Counted from the stretch's first letter, positions 24,678 through 32,763 are shown. The stretch: DNA of 64,000 bases from Kitasatospora cinereorecta (GCF_024172095.1 NZ_JAMZDX010000006.1:1-64000), one strand, 5' to 3'. The notes: generated from the sequence alone by a model not told the origin. Numbers and translations: made by a program.

Positions 24678-25948
24678 GATCGGGCCTCCGGTGCAGGAAG
24701 GGGGGTTGTTGCTTCTGGTTCGTTGGTCAGGCGGCGGCGCTCGACCGGAGGCTGTCCGGCCGGGAGCCGCAGGGTGAAGGTGGAACCCTGGCCCTCGACG
24801 CTCCACACCGACACGGTGCCGCGGTGGGACGCGGCGACGTGCTTGACGATGGAGAGGCCGAGACCGGTTCCGCCGGTGGCGCGGGAGCGGGCGGGGTCGA
24901 CGCGGTAGAAGCGTTCGAAGATCCGCTCGCGGTCCTTCTCCGAGATGCCGATGCCCTGGTCGGTCACCGAGATCTCGATCAGTTCGCCGTCCGCCTCGCC
25001 CAGCGCGGCCGCGCTGGAGATCCGGCGGGTGGCGATGGCGACCCGGGTACGCGGCGGACTGTAGTTCACCGCGTTCTCCACCAGGTTGCCGAGGGCCGCG
25101 GCCAGCTGGCCGCGGTTGCCGTTGAGGTACAGGCCGCCGACGCCGCCGGCGGCGATGTGGATCTGCTTGGCCGCGGCGGTCTGCCGGCAGCGGTCGATCG
25201 CCTCGGCGATCAGCTCGTCCACGGGGACCGGCTCCGGGTCGACCTTGAGCTGGTCGTCCTGGACCCGGGACAGGTCGATGATCTCCTGGACCAGGCTGGC
25301 CAGCCGGGTCGCCTCGACCTGCATCCGGCCGGCGAAGCGCTGGACCGCCTCCGGGTCGTCGGAGGCGTCCGCGACGGCCTCGGAGAGCAGCGACAGCGCG
25401 CCGACCGGGGTCTTCAGCTCGTGCGAGACGTTGGCCACGAAGTCGCGGCGGATCGCCTCGATCCGGCGGCGCTCGGTCAGGTCCTCGACCAGGACGAGGA
25501 CCAGGCGGGAGCCCAGCGGCGCGACCCGGACCGAGACGGCGAGCGGCTCGGCGGTCCGGGCGGCTCCGCCGGGGCGGGGCAGCTCCAGGTCGACCTGGCG
25601 GATCTCGCCGTCCCGCCGGGTCGCCCGGGCGAGCGACAGCATCTGCTCGACGGCCATCGCGCCACCGCGCACCAGCCCCATCGCGTACGCGGCGGAGCTG
25701 GCCTTCACCACCTCGTCGCCCTCGCCCAGCACGATCGCGCAGGAGCGCAGCACCGAGAGCACGGTGTCCACGCCGGGTGGGAGGGCAGGCTCCTGGGCCG
25801 GGGCGGGGCCCGGTCCGGTCTTGCTGCTGCCACTGCCGCTGCCGCGTGCCTGCTCGCGCTCACTCCAGCGGAAGGCGATGGCGGCCGTGAGGCCGACGCC
25901 GAGCCCGGCTATGGCGCAGGCAGCGGCGGCGGCCACGTTCACGTCCAT
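24674..25948 (-). CDS. phoR: Phosphate sensor histidine kinase
   Basis: The 424-residue SenX3/PhoR-type kinase has a single hydrophobic segment at the N-terminus (VNVAAAAACAIAGLGVGLTA). A PAS-like domain and an H-box follow: FVANVSHELKTPVGALSLL. The N-box is NLVENAVNYSP and the G-boxes are DQGIGISEKD and GTGLGLSIVKH. It phosphorylates PhoP under phosphate limitation. The single short anchor and lack of a periplasmic loop mean sensing is probably indirect, through the Pst system and PhoU encoded next to it. Confidence 0.92.
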   Translation of the reverse strand: MDVNVAAAAACAIAGLGVGLTAAIAFRWSEREQARGSGSGSSKTGPGPAPAQEPALPPGVDTVLSVLRSCAIVLGEGDEVVKASSAAYAMGLVRGGAMAVEQMLSLARATRRDGEIRQVDLELPRPGGAARTAEPLAVSVRVAPLGSRLVLVLVEDLTERRRIEAIRRDFVANVSHELKTPVGALSLLSEAVADASDDPEAVQRFAGRMQVEATRLASLVQEIIDLSRVQDDQLKVDPEPVPVDELIAEAIDRCRQTAAAKQIHIAAGGVGGLYLNGNRGQLAAALGNLVENAVNYSPPRTRVAIATRRISSAAALGEADGELIEISVTDQGIGISEKDRERIFERFYRVDPARSRATGGTGLGLSIVKHVAASHRGTVSVWSVEGQGSTFTLRLPAGQPPVERRRLTNEPEATTPLPAPEARS

Positions 25949-26021
25949 ACGGTCAGCGTAAGCGGTCGACGGGAGCGCTCCGTAAGGGTGCGATCAAGGC
26001 ATCGGCCGGACGTTGCCGAGA

Positions 26022-26054
26022 ATTCACCTTCAGGCTGCTGTCGGTTCACCACGG
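26022..26054 (+). promoter_or_regulatory. Candidate PHO box (PhoP-binding direct repeats)
   Basis: ATTCACC at 26022-26028 and GTTCACC at 26044-26050 are 22 bases apart, that is two 11-base units. A weaker unit (GGCTGCTGTCG) lies between them. Streptomyces PhoP binds 11-nt repeats with a GTTCACC core. The site lies in the gap between divergent phoRP and phoU, where autoregulation is expected. Confidence 0.7.
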
Positions 26055-26226
26055 GGGCCGTGCGTGGTCGCCCGAACGGATCAGTCTTGGCCGTGCAAGC
26101 CCGTGTGGGCGGTGACGCGGCTACCATTCGCGCCACCAGCAGCGGCCGTCCCCTGCCCGGCACGTCCGGTGGAGGGGCGAACCGGTCGGCACCGCCACCG
26201 ACACAGGTCCTGGAAGGAATGAACGC

Positions 26227-26910
26227 ATGCGCGACGCGTACCACGAGGAACTCGACTCGATCAGCGACGGCCTGATCGAGATGGCCCGGCTGGTCGGCTC
26301 GGCGATGGGCCGTGCCACCACCGCGCTGCTCGACGCCGACCTCGCGCTGGCCGAGGGCGTCATCGCGGCGGACAACAAGATCAACGACATGCACCACGAG
26401 CTGGAGAACCGGGCCATCGACCTGCTGGCCCGCCAGCAGCCGGTCGCCACCGACCTGCGCATCGTGGTCACCTCGCTGCGGATGAGCGCCGACCTGGAGC
26501 GCTGCGGCGACCTCGCCCGGCACGTCGCCAAGGTGGCGCGGATGCGGTACCCCGAGACCGCGGTGCCCAACGACCTGCACCCGATCGTCCTGGAGATGGG
26601 CCAGCTCGCCCAGCGCCTGGTGGCCAAGGCCGGCCTGGTCATCGCCACCAAGGACGTGGACAAGGCGCTGGAGATGGAGCGCGACGACGACGCCATCGAC
26701 ACGCTGCACCGCGAGCTCTTCTCGCACCTGCTGGACGACCGCTGGCAGCACGGCATCGAGACCGCGGTGGACGTCACCCTGGTCGGCCGCTACTACGAGC
26801 GCTTCGCGGACCACGCGGTGTCGGTGGCCAAGCGCGTGGTCTACCTGGTGACCGGCGAGCACGTGAACGACTTCGTGGCGGGCAGCGAGCCCGCCGCGGT
26901 CGCGGAGTAG
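26227..26910 (+). CDS. phoU: Phosphate transport system regulator
   Basis: The 227-residue all-helical protein has two PhoU repeats. Each carries an acidic metal-binding signature, ATDLRIVVTSLRMSADLERC in the first and ETAVDVTLVGRYYERFADHA in the second. PhoU links the Pst transporter to the PhoR kinase. It is divergently arranged with phoRP. The ATG at 26227 follows GGAAGGA-like bases. Confidence 0.94.
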   Translation: MRDAYHEELDSISDGLIEMARLVGSAMGRATTALLDADLALAEGVIAADNKINDMHHELENRAIDLLARQQPVATDLRIVVTSLRMSADLERCGDLARHVAKVARMRYPETAVPNDLHPIVLEMGQLAQRLVAKAGLVIATKDVDKALEMERDDDAIDTLHRELFSHLLDDRWQHGIETAVDVTLVGRYYERFADHAVSVAKRVVYLVTGEHVNDFVAGSEPAAVAE

Positions 26911-27096
26911 CGGCGCAGGCCGGGGAACGGCGGGGACCGGCGGGACGTGCCGGTCGGGGCCGGTGGGGGCGCACGCGCTGGCGGGCGCCCCGCCCCCGCG
27001 CGGCCCCCGCGCGCCCGTTGACGCCCCGTCACGCCGCGGCTTCACTCGTGTCGTAGGCGCACCTTCGGTGTGCCAGAACGAGGAGGCTCCAGCGCC

Positions 27097-27276
27097 ATGA
27101 AGGCAATCACCACGCCCAGCACCCCCTCCGCCCGCACCGACACCCCGCCCGCCGCGACCCGGCTCCCGATCCTCGCCGCGGGCTGCGGCTGCGGCCCCGG
27201 CTGCGGCTGCGGCTGCCAGTCGGGCGCGCCCTGCCAGTGCGGCGGCGCCACCGGCGACTGCTGCGGCGGCCACTGA
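27097..27276 (+). CDS. Cys-rich metallothionein-like peptide, 59 aa
   Basis: The C-terminal half has nine cysteines in CGCGPGCGCGCQSGAPCQC plus a final CC and His. This is the dense CxC spacing that binds Zn, Cd or Cu(I) in metallothioneins. The first 30 residues are Thr/Pro-rich. The ATG at 27097 is preceded by AGGAGG. The gene ends just before the left att repeat of the gpm element, so it is the last chromosomal gene on that side. Metal binding is inferred from composition. Confidence 0.65.
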   Translation: MKAITTPSTPSARTDTPPAATRLPILAAGCGCGPGCGCGCQSGAPCQCGGATGDCCGGH

Positions 27277-27286
27277 TCCGGCCCGC

Positions 27287-27369
27287 CCCCGGAACCACGA
27301 CGGCCCCTCATCCGCGCTGTGTGCGCAGGTGAGGGGCCGTTTCGCCGAAGCGGTTACTTCTTGCCCTGG
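27287..27369 (-). repeat. Left att repeat of the gpm element
   Basis: This 83-bp copy includes the gpm terminator hairpin and the codons for the final Gln-Gly-Lys-Lys-stop of gpm, but no gene leads into it. The identical copy at 35038-35120 belongs to the intact gpm gene. Confidence 0.9.
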
Positions 27370-27465
27370 GTCTGAACTATCGATTTTCCGGCAGTGCTCA
27401 CAGGGCTCTGACCAGGCATCGAGTCGTCGACGCCTGTCATCCTTGGCCACCATTGGCCGCCGCTG

Positions 27466-27484
27466 GACGGCCCACAGACGGCCC
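27466..27484 (+). repeat. 19-bp inner repeat (candidate arm site), left
   Basis: GACGGCCCACAGACGGCCC occurs here, about 100 bp inside the left att repeat, and again at 35022-35040 beside the right att repeat, in the same orientation. It contains the internal repeat GACGGCCC. The position at both element ends suggests integrase or excisionase arm sites. Confidence 0.5.
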
Positions 27485-27501
27485 GAGATCGGCCCCCGGC
27501 C

Positions 27502-28740
27502 CTACACGCCACCAGGGCGGCTGAGCGCGTTCAGGTGCTCCAGGTACGCCTGCGTCGCAGGCTCGCCGGCATAGTCCCGGTTAACCACGGTCGCCAGCTC
27601 TCGACTCACCGCGAGCAGGGACGGAAGCGACTGCCGCTCGCCCCGGAGGGCCCACTCCCCATAGTTCACGGCTCCCTCCAAGTCGCCCTCGCGGGCGGCG
27701 ACCACACCCAGGGTGAGCCGTGCCTCGGCAATGCGCATCGGGGACCGCTCGGTGCCGTCGTAGTCGGTGCCAGCCCGGATGACCTCCTCGGCTAGGGTCC
27801 GGGCGAGTCGGTTCTCACCGAGCATCCGGTAGCAGTCCATCGCGTAGAAGTCGTACTTCGCCGGATCCACCACGAAGTGGTTGTCCAGGTTCTCCGGGTA
27901 GGGCATGCCTTCAAGCAACCGGCGGCCTCGGTCGAGGGAGACCTCGGCCTGTCGCCGGTCACCAAGCCTGGCCCATGCCTTGGCCTCCTGCGCGGCGAGC
28001 TGGACGGCCACGCCCTGGTGGGCGGCGGTCTCCTCACCTGCCTTCGCGGCGGCGAGCACGCCGCGGTAATCGCCCGTTGTGATGGCGAACCAGGCCCGCA
28101 TCTCGTGAGCCCATCCCTGGATGGCCGCGTGCTCGGCCTCAGCCCCGAGCGACAGCGCCGCCCTCCGCGTGGACTCGGCCGCTCGCCGGTCCCCCATGTC
28201 GTACTCGACGCAGCCCACCAGGAGCGCGAGCCAGCCCGCCAGCGTCAGTACCTCGCGGTGCTGAGCGAGGGTGAGTCGCTGCGACTGGAGCCCGACGACC
28301 CGCTTGAGCCACTGCCGCCCCTCTATTGCCAGTTGGCCGCTCGGCAGCAGGGCGTACTCCGAGCACAGCCGGTCCGTGGTGATGCGCAGCGCGTCCATCG
28401 TGGCGTTGTCCACGTCGGATGCCTGGAGGCGGCTGAGAATGTCGAGCGTCTCCATGCCGCTTGCTGCCGCGATCTCGGCGTTCCCGTCCCGCCGGCCAGC
28501 CACCGGGAACAGCGCGTGCGTGACGGTGCCGAACGTAGCCGCGATGAGCGGCTGATAGAAGTCGCTCGGCACGATCTCGCCCGACTCCCAGCGCTTCCAC
28601 TGCCGGAGCATGCTCGCGTCCGCCGGAAGCTCCTTCGGCGAGTGGGCCCGCAGGGCCTTCACCGCGTCCGGCTGACTCCAACCCCGCGCATCACGCTCAG
28701 CCGTCATCCGCCGCGCCCATGCAGGCCTGTCCGTGCTCAT
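27502..28740 (-). CDS. XRE-type regulator with TPR-like C-terminal domain
   Basis: The 412-residue protein begins with an HTH region (WARRMTAERDARGWSQPDAV, then DASMLRQWKRWESGEIVP). A helical domain of about 330 residues follows with repeated TPR-like units (ALLVGCVEYDMGDRRAAEST, AWARLGDRRQAEVSLDRG). Such proteins in streptomycetes act as signal-dependent repressors, and some sense peptides. The ATG at 28740 has GGGAGGG upstream. An inverted repeat CCAGTGACAC / GTGTCACTGG (28815-28824, 28853-28862) just upstream may be its operator. It lies at the left end of the gpm element. Confidence 0.78.
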   Translation of the reverse strand: MSTDRPAWARRMTAERDARGWSQPDAVKALRAHSPKELPADASMLRQWKRWESGEIVPSDFYQPLIAATFGTVTHALFPVAGRRDGNAEIAAASGMETLDILSRLQASDVDNATMDALRITTDRLCSEYALLPSGQLAIEGRQWLKRVVGLQSQRLTLAQHREVLTLAGWLALLVGCVEYDMGDRRAAESTRRAALSLGAEAEHAAIQGWAHEMRAWFAITTGDYRGVLAAAKAGEETAAHQGVAVQLAAQEAKAWARLGDRRQAEVSLDRGRRLLEGMPYPENLDNHFVVDPAKYDFYAMDCYRMLGENRLARTLAEEVIRAGTDYDGTERSPMRIAEARLTLGVVAAREGDLEGAVNYGEWALRGERQSLPSLLAVSRELATVVNRDYAGEPATQAYLEHLNALSRPGGV

Positions 28741-28887
28741 GGTGCCCTCCCTATGGGGTGGTGCGTCATCTGAGTCTGGCACTGCAAAACGCCTGGACAG
28801 GAGGGGGTGACAGGCCAGTGACACCGGTGATGTCACCAGCGAGCCACCCCGTGTGTCACTGGTCGAACACGCGTAGCTACCCGATGG

Positions 28888-29268
28888 TTAGTCAGGAACG
28901 GACGACAGTCCCACCAGCTTCTCCAGCTCAGCCACCCGGGCCGATAGCTGGTCTACAACGGAGGTGAGATGTTCCACCTGGCCCTGAACGTCGGCTGCGG
29001 ACGGCGCAGGTGCACCGGAGCCAAGCGCCGCCACGTTGGCGTCACTTCGCACGAACGTGCCGCGACCCGGGGTCGCCACGATCAGACCTTCCTCACGGAG
29101 AATCCGCAGGCCGCTGTGCACGGTCATCTCTGCGAGGCCGAATCGCTCGGCAAGCCTTTTCACCGATGGCAGCTTCGCCCCCGGCTGGTGCTCGCCGGAC
29201 GCGATCTCCGCCCGAATGGTGTCGGCCACTTGCACGTACGGCGCGCGCTCGTCATGCACAAGAGTCAT
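28888..29268 (-). CDS. GntR-family repressor of the gpm element
   Basis: The 126-residue protein has a GntR winged helix: YVQVADTIRAEIASGEHQPG, then LPSVKRLAERFGLAEMTVHS and RILREEGLIVATPGRGTFV. A short predicted coiled coil follows (VEHLTSVVDQLSARVAELEK) in place of a ligand domain. This is the size and layout of the KorSA-like repressors of streptomycete integrative elements. I use the ATG at 29268; an in-frame ATG 11 codons upstream is less likely. It is divergent from the 301-aa gene, with CTAG-rich repeats between. Confidence 0.85.
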   Translation of the reverse strand: MTLVHDERAPYVQVADTIRAEIASGEHQPGAKLPSVKRLAERFGLAEMTVHSGLRILREEGLIVATPGRGTFVRSDANVAALGSGAPAPSAADVQGQVEHLTSVVDQLSARVAELEKLVGLSSVPD

Positions 29269-29300
29269 GCCGCCAGGGTATCCCCCAAACCGCTCTAACA

Positions 29301-29350
29301 CACCTAGGTGAAGTGGCTTGACACCCTAGATCCATCTAGAGCACTCTAGG
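29301..29350 (+). promoter_or_regulatory. Candidate GntR operator and promoter
   Basis: The palindrome CACCTAGGTG (29301-29310) is followed by three spaced CTAG words: CCCTAGA, TCTAGAG and CTCTAGGTG (to 29351). A TTGACA -35 (29318-29323) sits among them. The cluster lies between the divergent GntR gene and the leader of the 301-aa gene, as expected for an autoregulated repressor. A good -10 is not obvious. Confidence 0.6.
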
Positions 29351-29376
29351 TGCAGCAAGGAAGCCCCAGCAGCTCG

Positions 29377-29431
29377 GGAGCGGCGCCCAATCCGCCAAGA
29401 AAGACCGCCGCTCCCTGCCCCTCGAAGGGAG
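29377..29431 (+). repeat. Hairpin leader, copy 1
   Basis: About 50 bases here are nearly identical to 33462-33515. The segment starts GGAGCGGC and, after 22 bases, reaches the complement GCCGCTCC, so the RNA would form an 8-bp stem enclosing a conserved AAGAAAGA-containing loop. A ribosome-binding sequence follows. It is the 5' leader of the 301-aa gene; the other copy precedes the excisionase gene. Confidence 0.65.
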
Positions 29432-29438
29432 TTCCATC

Positions 29439-30344
29439 ATGCACGGAACGGTCATCTCGACACGAGTCGCCATCGCGCCGTCCTCGGCGTTCGAGGCCCC
29501 CGCCGGCGCGCTGTCGGTCGTGGACCGGCGTCGCCCCGGCCAGCGGTACCCGCGTGTCGCGGTACGGGGGCTGGAGCTGAACCGGCTCCAGGTCGCCACC
29601 GCCATGCTCGAACTGAGCGACCACATCGGCTACAAGCCGTCGGTGGCGCACTTGTCCTCGGTGCTGGACTGGGCGGTGGAGGCGTACGGCCTGGACGGCC
29701 TGAACAGCGCCGCCCGGGACATGCTCCACCTGTCGGTGGCGGAGGACCACAACCTGGACGTGGCGATGGCCTGGCTCCACGCCCACACCCTGGTGACCTC
29801 GTTCTGGTACACCAACGCCGAGTCCCGGCTGATGACTCGCTGGGAGCGCGCGGTGGCGCTGCACCTGGCCGGTGAGGACCTGCTGCCGCGCCGCCTGCTG
29901 GCCGACTACTACGCCGCCAAGACTCCGGCCGCCGAGCTGTCGGCGCTGGTCGCTCACGGCGCCTCGCTGGTACCGGTCGCCGAGCTGGAGGATCTGGCGG
30001 AGGAGCTGGAGCGCGAGCAGAACCCGTTCATCGACCGCCCGGCCACCGGGGAGGAGCGGGCCCGGCGGGCAGCGTTGAAGGGCGCTCTGCCGGACTACAA
30101 CCGGCGCCGGTTCTGCCACCACGTCGCCGACATCCACCACCGGATGTTCGAGCTGTCCACGCCGTTGGTGGTCCACTCCGACAGCGGTGAGCGGTTCCTC
30201 GGCGCGACCGTGCCGGACTGCCCGGAGATGCACATCCGGCAGGCCGCCGTCTACGCCGCCGGTCGCGCCCACCGCGAGGCCCGGCAGAAGCACGCCACCC
30301 TCGCCAGCGAGGCCCAGATCGGGCAGGGAGGGATGCGGGTATGA
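29439..30344 (+). CDS. Hypothetical protein of the gpm element, 301 aa
   Basis: The soluble, mainly helical protein matches no family I know. Notable parts are LNRLQVATAMLELSDHIGYK, an Asp/His-rich helix (HLSVAEDHNLDVAMAWLHAH) and a Tyr/His segment (RRRFCHHVADIHHRMFEL). The N-terminal 40 residues look disordered. It is expressed from the promoter region controlled by the divergent GntR gene, through the hairpin leader. Its stop overlaps the next gene's start (ATGA), so the two are coupled. By position it could be a replication or excision activator. Confidence 0.6.
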   Translation: MHGTVISTRVAIAPSSAFEAPAGALSVVDRRRPGQRYPRVAVRGLELNRLQVATAMLELSDHIGYKPSVAHLSSVLDWAVEAYGLDGLNSAARDMLHLSVAEDHNLDVAMAWLHAHTLVTSFWYTNAESRLMTRWERAVALHLAGEDLLPRRLLADYYAAKTPAAELSALVAHGASLVPVAELEDLAEELEREQNPFIDRPATGEERARRAALKGALPDYNRRRFCHHVADIHHRMFELSTPLVVHSDSGERFLGATVPDCPEMHIRQAAVYAAGRAHREARQKHATLASEAQIGQGGMRV

Positions 30345-30604
30345 GCGCTCCCCAGCTTCTGTCACCCGCGCAGCTTCTGTCGAAGCTGGCCGGGTACGGC
30401 TCGGACGAACCGTTGAGGGTCAAGGACGTGGCCAAGGCGCTCGGTGTCTCGAACGAGACCGCCTACCGCGAGGTGGCGTCCGGCCGACTGCCGTCCTACC
30501 GGGTCGGCACCGGGCGCGGCACGATCCGCATCCCGCGCGACGGCTTCCGGGCCTACCTCAAGGCGCAGGGCATCCCGGTCGCGCTGGCCGCTCTCACCGG
30601 CTGA
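30341..30604 (+). CDS. Small HTH (excisionase/MerR-like) DNA-binding protein
   Basis: The 87-residue protein has a winged-helix excisionase-type core: LRVKDVAKALGVSNETAYRE, then VASGRLPSYRVGTGRGTIRI and PRDGFRAYLKAQGI. It starts within the last codon of the 301-aa gene (ATGA overlap). Directly downstream lies an array of helically phased CTCAC motifs that could be its binding sites. It is the second protein of this fold in the element; the other sits beside the integrase and is the likelier Xis. Confidence 0.8.
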   Translation: MSAPQLLSPAQLLSKLAGYGSDEPLRVKDVAKALGVSNETAYREVASGRLPSYRVGTGRGTIRIPRDGFRAYLKAQGIPVALAALTG

Positions 30605-30613
30605 CCGACCCTG

Positions 30614-30702
30614 CTCACGCCGCCCGGTCGGACGCTCACGGCGCACTCACGCGGTCGGGTCGGGCACTCACGGGTGCTCACCGATGCTCACGGGGCGCTC
30701 AC
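30614..30702. repeat. Seven helically phased CTCAC motifs (iteron-like)
   Basis: CTCAC occurs at 30614, 30635, 30646, 30667, 30677, 30687 and 30698, usually within GCTCACSG. The spacings are 21, 11, 21, 10, 10 and 11 bases, all close to multiples of the DNA helical turn. The array lies between the small HTH gene and the replication-protein gene. It reads as a row of protein-binding sites on one face of the helix. Confidence 0.7.
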
Positions 30703-30738
30703 CGTCCGCAGGCCGTCGCTCATCCGACCCGATCGGCC

Positions 30739-30779
30739 GGGGCGGGGGCGGAGAAAGCCGCTTACTCCGCCCCCGCCCC
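30739..30779. terminator. Perfect 15-bp hairpin
   Basis: GGGGCGGGGGCGGAG pairs perfectly with CTCCGCCCCCGCCCC around an 11-base loop. It lies about 135 bases after the HTH gene and can end the 29439-30604 transcript, or may be part of an origin. Confidence 0.65.
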
Positions 30780-31218
30780 GCACCCGGCCGCACCCGCCCC
30801 GCGCACCGACTGACCCACCCGCTGGCCGATCCGCAGACGGGACGGTGGCGGCGCGTGGTCGACCGACCGCCCGGCCGACTCCCCTCACGGCAAAGGGCGC
30901 TTCTCCGACTTCGCACGGCCCCGTGGACGGTCGCCCTCTGAGCTGCCCCGATCGGCCGTTCCCCGGTGGCGGTAAAGGCCCGGAAGCGTTCCCGGAACGT
31001 TCCCGACCAGCCCCGGGCGAAGCCTGCACGGAGAAGCGCAGTTCACCACCCCGACCACCCGGCCGCCGCACCCGACCAACAAGGCCCGCCATGCGCGACC
31101 CACCACCCGACCCACGACCCGTCAGGTACCCGACCGACCCGCCCCGGGACCGCCGCAAGGAGAAAGCCGACTCCTCCTTGCAGGGGCCCGACCGATCTGC
31201 CGACTGGAGACCCGATCC
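30780..31218. other. Non-coding, CCGACC-rich leader of the rep-like gene
   Basis: No gene is visible. The stretch is rich in irregular ACCCGACC repeats, densest between 31000 and 31150. It ends with a GGAG (31206-31209) serving the GTG start at 31219. Open frames here lack ribosome-binding sites and codon bias. Confidence 0.4.
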
Positions 31219-32544
31219 GTGACCGCAGAACTCGACGTGATTACCCCGACCGAGACCCGACCAACCCGGGCGGCGAACCCGCTCTACGACCCCACCGACG
31301 GGCTTGAGCGCCCCGTGCGGCCCGGCCCCGTGCCGGACCCCGAGGTGTTCTGCGGATGGGTCGGGGAGACCGTCCGCGCCCTCGACCCGACCACCGAGGC
31401 CGACCCCGTGGGCGTGCTGGTGAACCTGCTGTCGGCCGGCGGGGCAGTCATCGGGCCCGGCCCGTTCCTGTGGATCGGCAACGACCGCCACCCCGCACTC
31501 ATCTGGGCCCTGACCGTCGGCGCCACCGCCGCCGGACGCAAGGGCGCGGCCAGCAACACCGTGCGCCGCCTGCTCAAGGCCGCCGTGCCGGACTTCGTGT
31601 CGGAGAACACCCCGTCCGGGCTGTCGTCCGGCGAGGGCCTGATCGAGGCCGTGCGCGACGGCGACACCGACCCGAAGACCGGCAAGACCAGCGAGGGCGT
31701 CACCGACAAGCGCCTGTGGGTGGTGGAGTCGGAGTACGGCATCACCATGGCCCGCGCCCGCCGTGAAGGCTCCAGTCTCGGCGGCGTGCTGCGGCAGGCA
31801 TGGAACGGCGAAGACCTCGGCGTGATGAACCGCGCCGCCATGCACGCCACGGCCCCGCACATCGCCCTGATCGGCCACATCTCCCCCCGGGAGCTGCGCG
31901 CCAAGATGCAGGACAGCGAGCTGGCCGGAGGCACCTACAACCGGTTCCTGCCGGTCTTCGTGCACCGCAACCTGCTGCTGCCCGACGCCGCCGGAGCCTC
32001 CGAAGAACTGGTGGGCAACCTCGCCGGAGCGTGGCGCACGGTCTTCACCGAGGCCCGCCGCATCGGCGAGGTCAAGCTCAGCGCGGAAGCCGCCGAACTG
32101 TGGCGGAGCGAGGTCTACCCGGCGCTGTCCGGCGGCGAGGACGACGACGGCCCGCTTGCCGAGTTCACCGCCCGCGCCGCCCCCTACGCCAAGCGCACCG
32201 CCATGGTCTACGCCCTGCTCGACCACAAGGACACCATCGCCGAGGACCACCTGCGCGCCGCATGGGCCCTCATCCGCTACGCCCGCGCGTCCGCCGCGCA
32301 CATCCTCGGCCCGGCCGCCACCGGCACCGGAGACCCGAACCTGGACAAGCTCGCCGCCGCCGTGCGCAACGCCGGAGCGGGCGGCCTCACCCAGTCCCAG
32401 GTGCAGGTCATGTTCAAGCGCCAGAACGCCACCCAGCGCTCCGAACTGACCGCCCGACTGTGCCGCATGCCCGGCTACGCCGCCGTCCAACTCCCCGGCG
32501 ACGGCCGCCCCCAGACCGTCTACCTCTACGCCCCGGCCGACTGA
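31219..32544 (+). CDS. DUF3987-like replication protein of the gpm element
   Basis: The 441-residue protein resembles DUF3987 primase/helicase-associated proteins of phages and integrative elements. It has PVGVLVNLLSAGGAVIGPGP and LTVGATAAGRKGAASNTVRR, where a phage-type NTPase would have its Walker A-like loop. LWVVESEYGITMARARREGS, AMHATAPHIALIGHISPREL and the helicase-like end PYAKRTAMVYALLDHKDTIA follow. A winged-helix-like C-terminus (GGLTQSQVQVMFKRQNATQR) follows. The start is GTG with GGAG upstream. A full Walker A (GxxxxGK[ST]) is not obvious, so ATPase activity is uncertain. It probably initiates or assists replication of the excised element. Confidence 0.68.
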   Translation: MTAELDVITPTETRPTRAANPLYDPTDGLERPVRPGPVPDPEVFCGWVGETVRALDPTTEADPVGVLVNLLSAGGAVIGPGPFLWIGNDRHPALIWALTVGATAAGRKGAASNTVRRLLKAAVPDFVSENTPSGLSSGEGLIEAVRDGDTDPKTGKTSEGVTDKRLWVVESEYGITMARARREGSSLGGVLRQAWNGEDLGVMNRAAMHATAPHIALIGHISPRELRAKMQDSELAGGTYNRFLPVFVHRNLLLPDAAGASEELVGNLAGAWRTVFTEARRIGEVKLSAEAAELWRSEVYPALSGGEDDDGPLAEFTARAAPYAKRTAMVYALLDHKDTIAEDHLRAAWALIRYARASAAHILGPAATGTGDPNLDKLAAAVRNAGAGGLTQSQVQVMFKRQNATQRSELTARLCRMPGYAAVQLPGDGRPQTVYLYAPAD

Positions 32545-32549
32545 CCGGC

Positions 32550-32741
32550 GGTCCGGAAAGCCCGGAAAGGTCGCAAAGCCACCTGACCAGGCAAAACGCG
32601 CGGCGGAAAGTGTTCCGCGATGGTCCGGAAAGCCCCCGGCCCCACCCTTCGCGGACCCCTTTCCAGACCATCCCGGACCACTTTCCGCCACCCAAAACCC
32701 CAGGTCACAGGGCTTTACGACCTTTCCGACCTTTCCGGACC
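32550..32741. repeat. 192-bp nested long inverted repeat
   Basis: The outer arms 32550-32580 and 32711-32741 are 31 bases each and complementary at 28 positions. The inner arms 32602-32632 and 32659-32689 are again 31 bases with 28 paired, around a 26-base loop. All four arms contain GGAAAG or its complement, including GGTCCGGAAAG. It begins six bases after the rep-like stop. Such a structure fits a single-strand origin, a replication terminator or a mobile MITE-like insertion. Confidence 0.75.
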
Positions 32742-32763
32742 ACCCCAGAACGGAGACCACCCC

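Noticed and set aside
27017..27035. Conventional sigma-70 promoter at TTGACG
   Set aside because: No acceptable -10 sequence lies 16-19 bases downstream at either copy of this 19-mer.
30614..30702. CRISPR array
   Set aside because: The repeats are 5-8 bases with 10-21 base spacing, far too short for CRISPR; no cas gene is present.
30674..31222. Plus-strand open frames before the rep-like gene
   Set aside because: They translate to Pro/Arg/Ser-rich strings generated by CCGACC repeats, cross a perfect hairpin and lack ribosome-binding sites.
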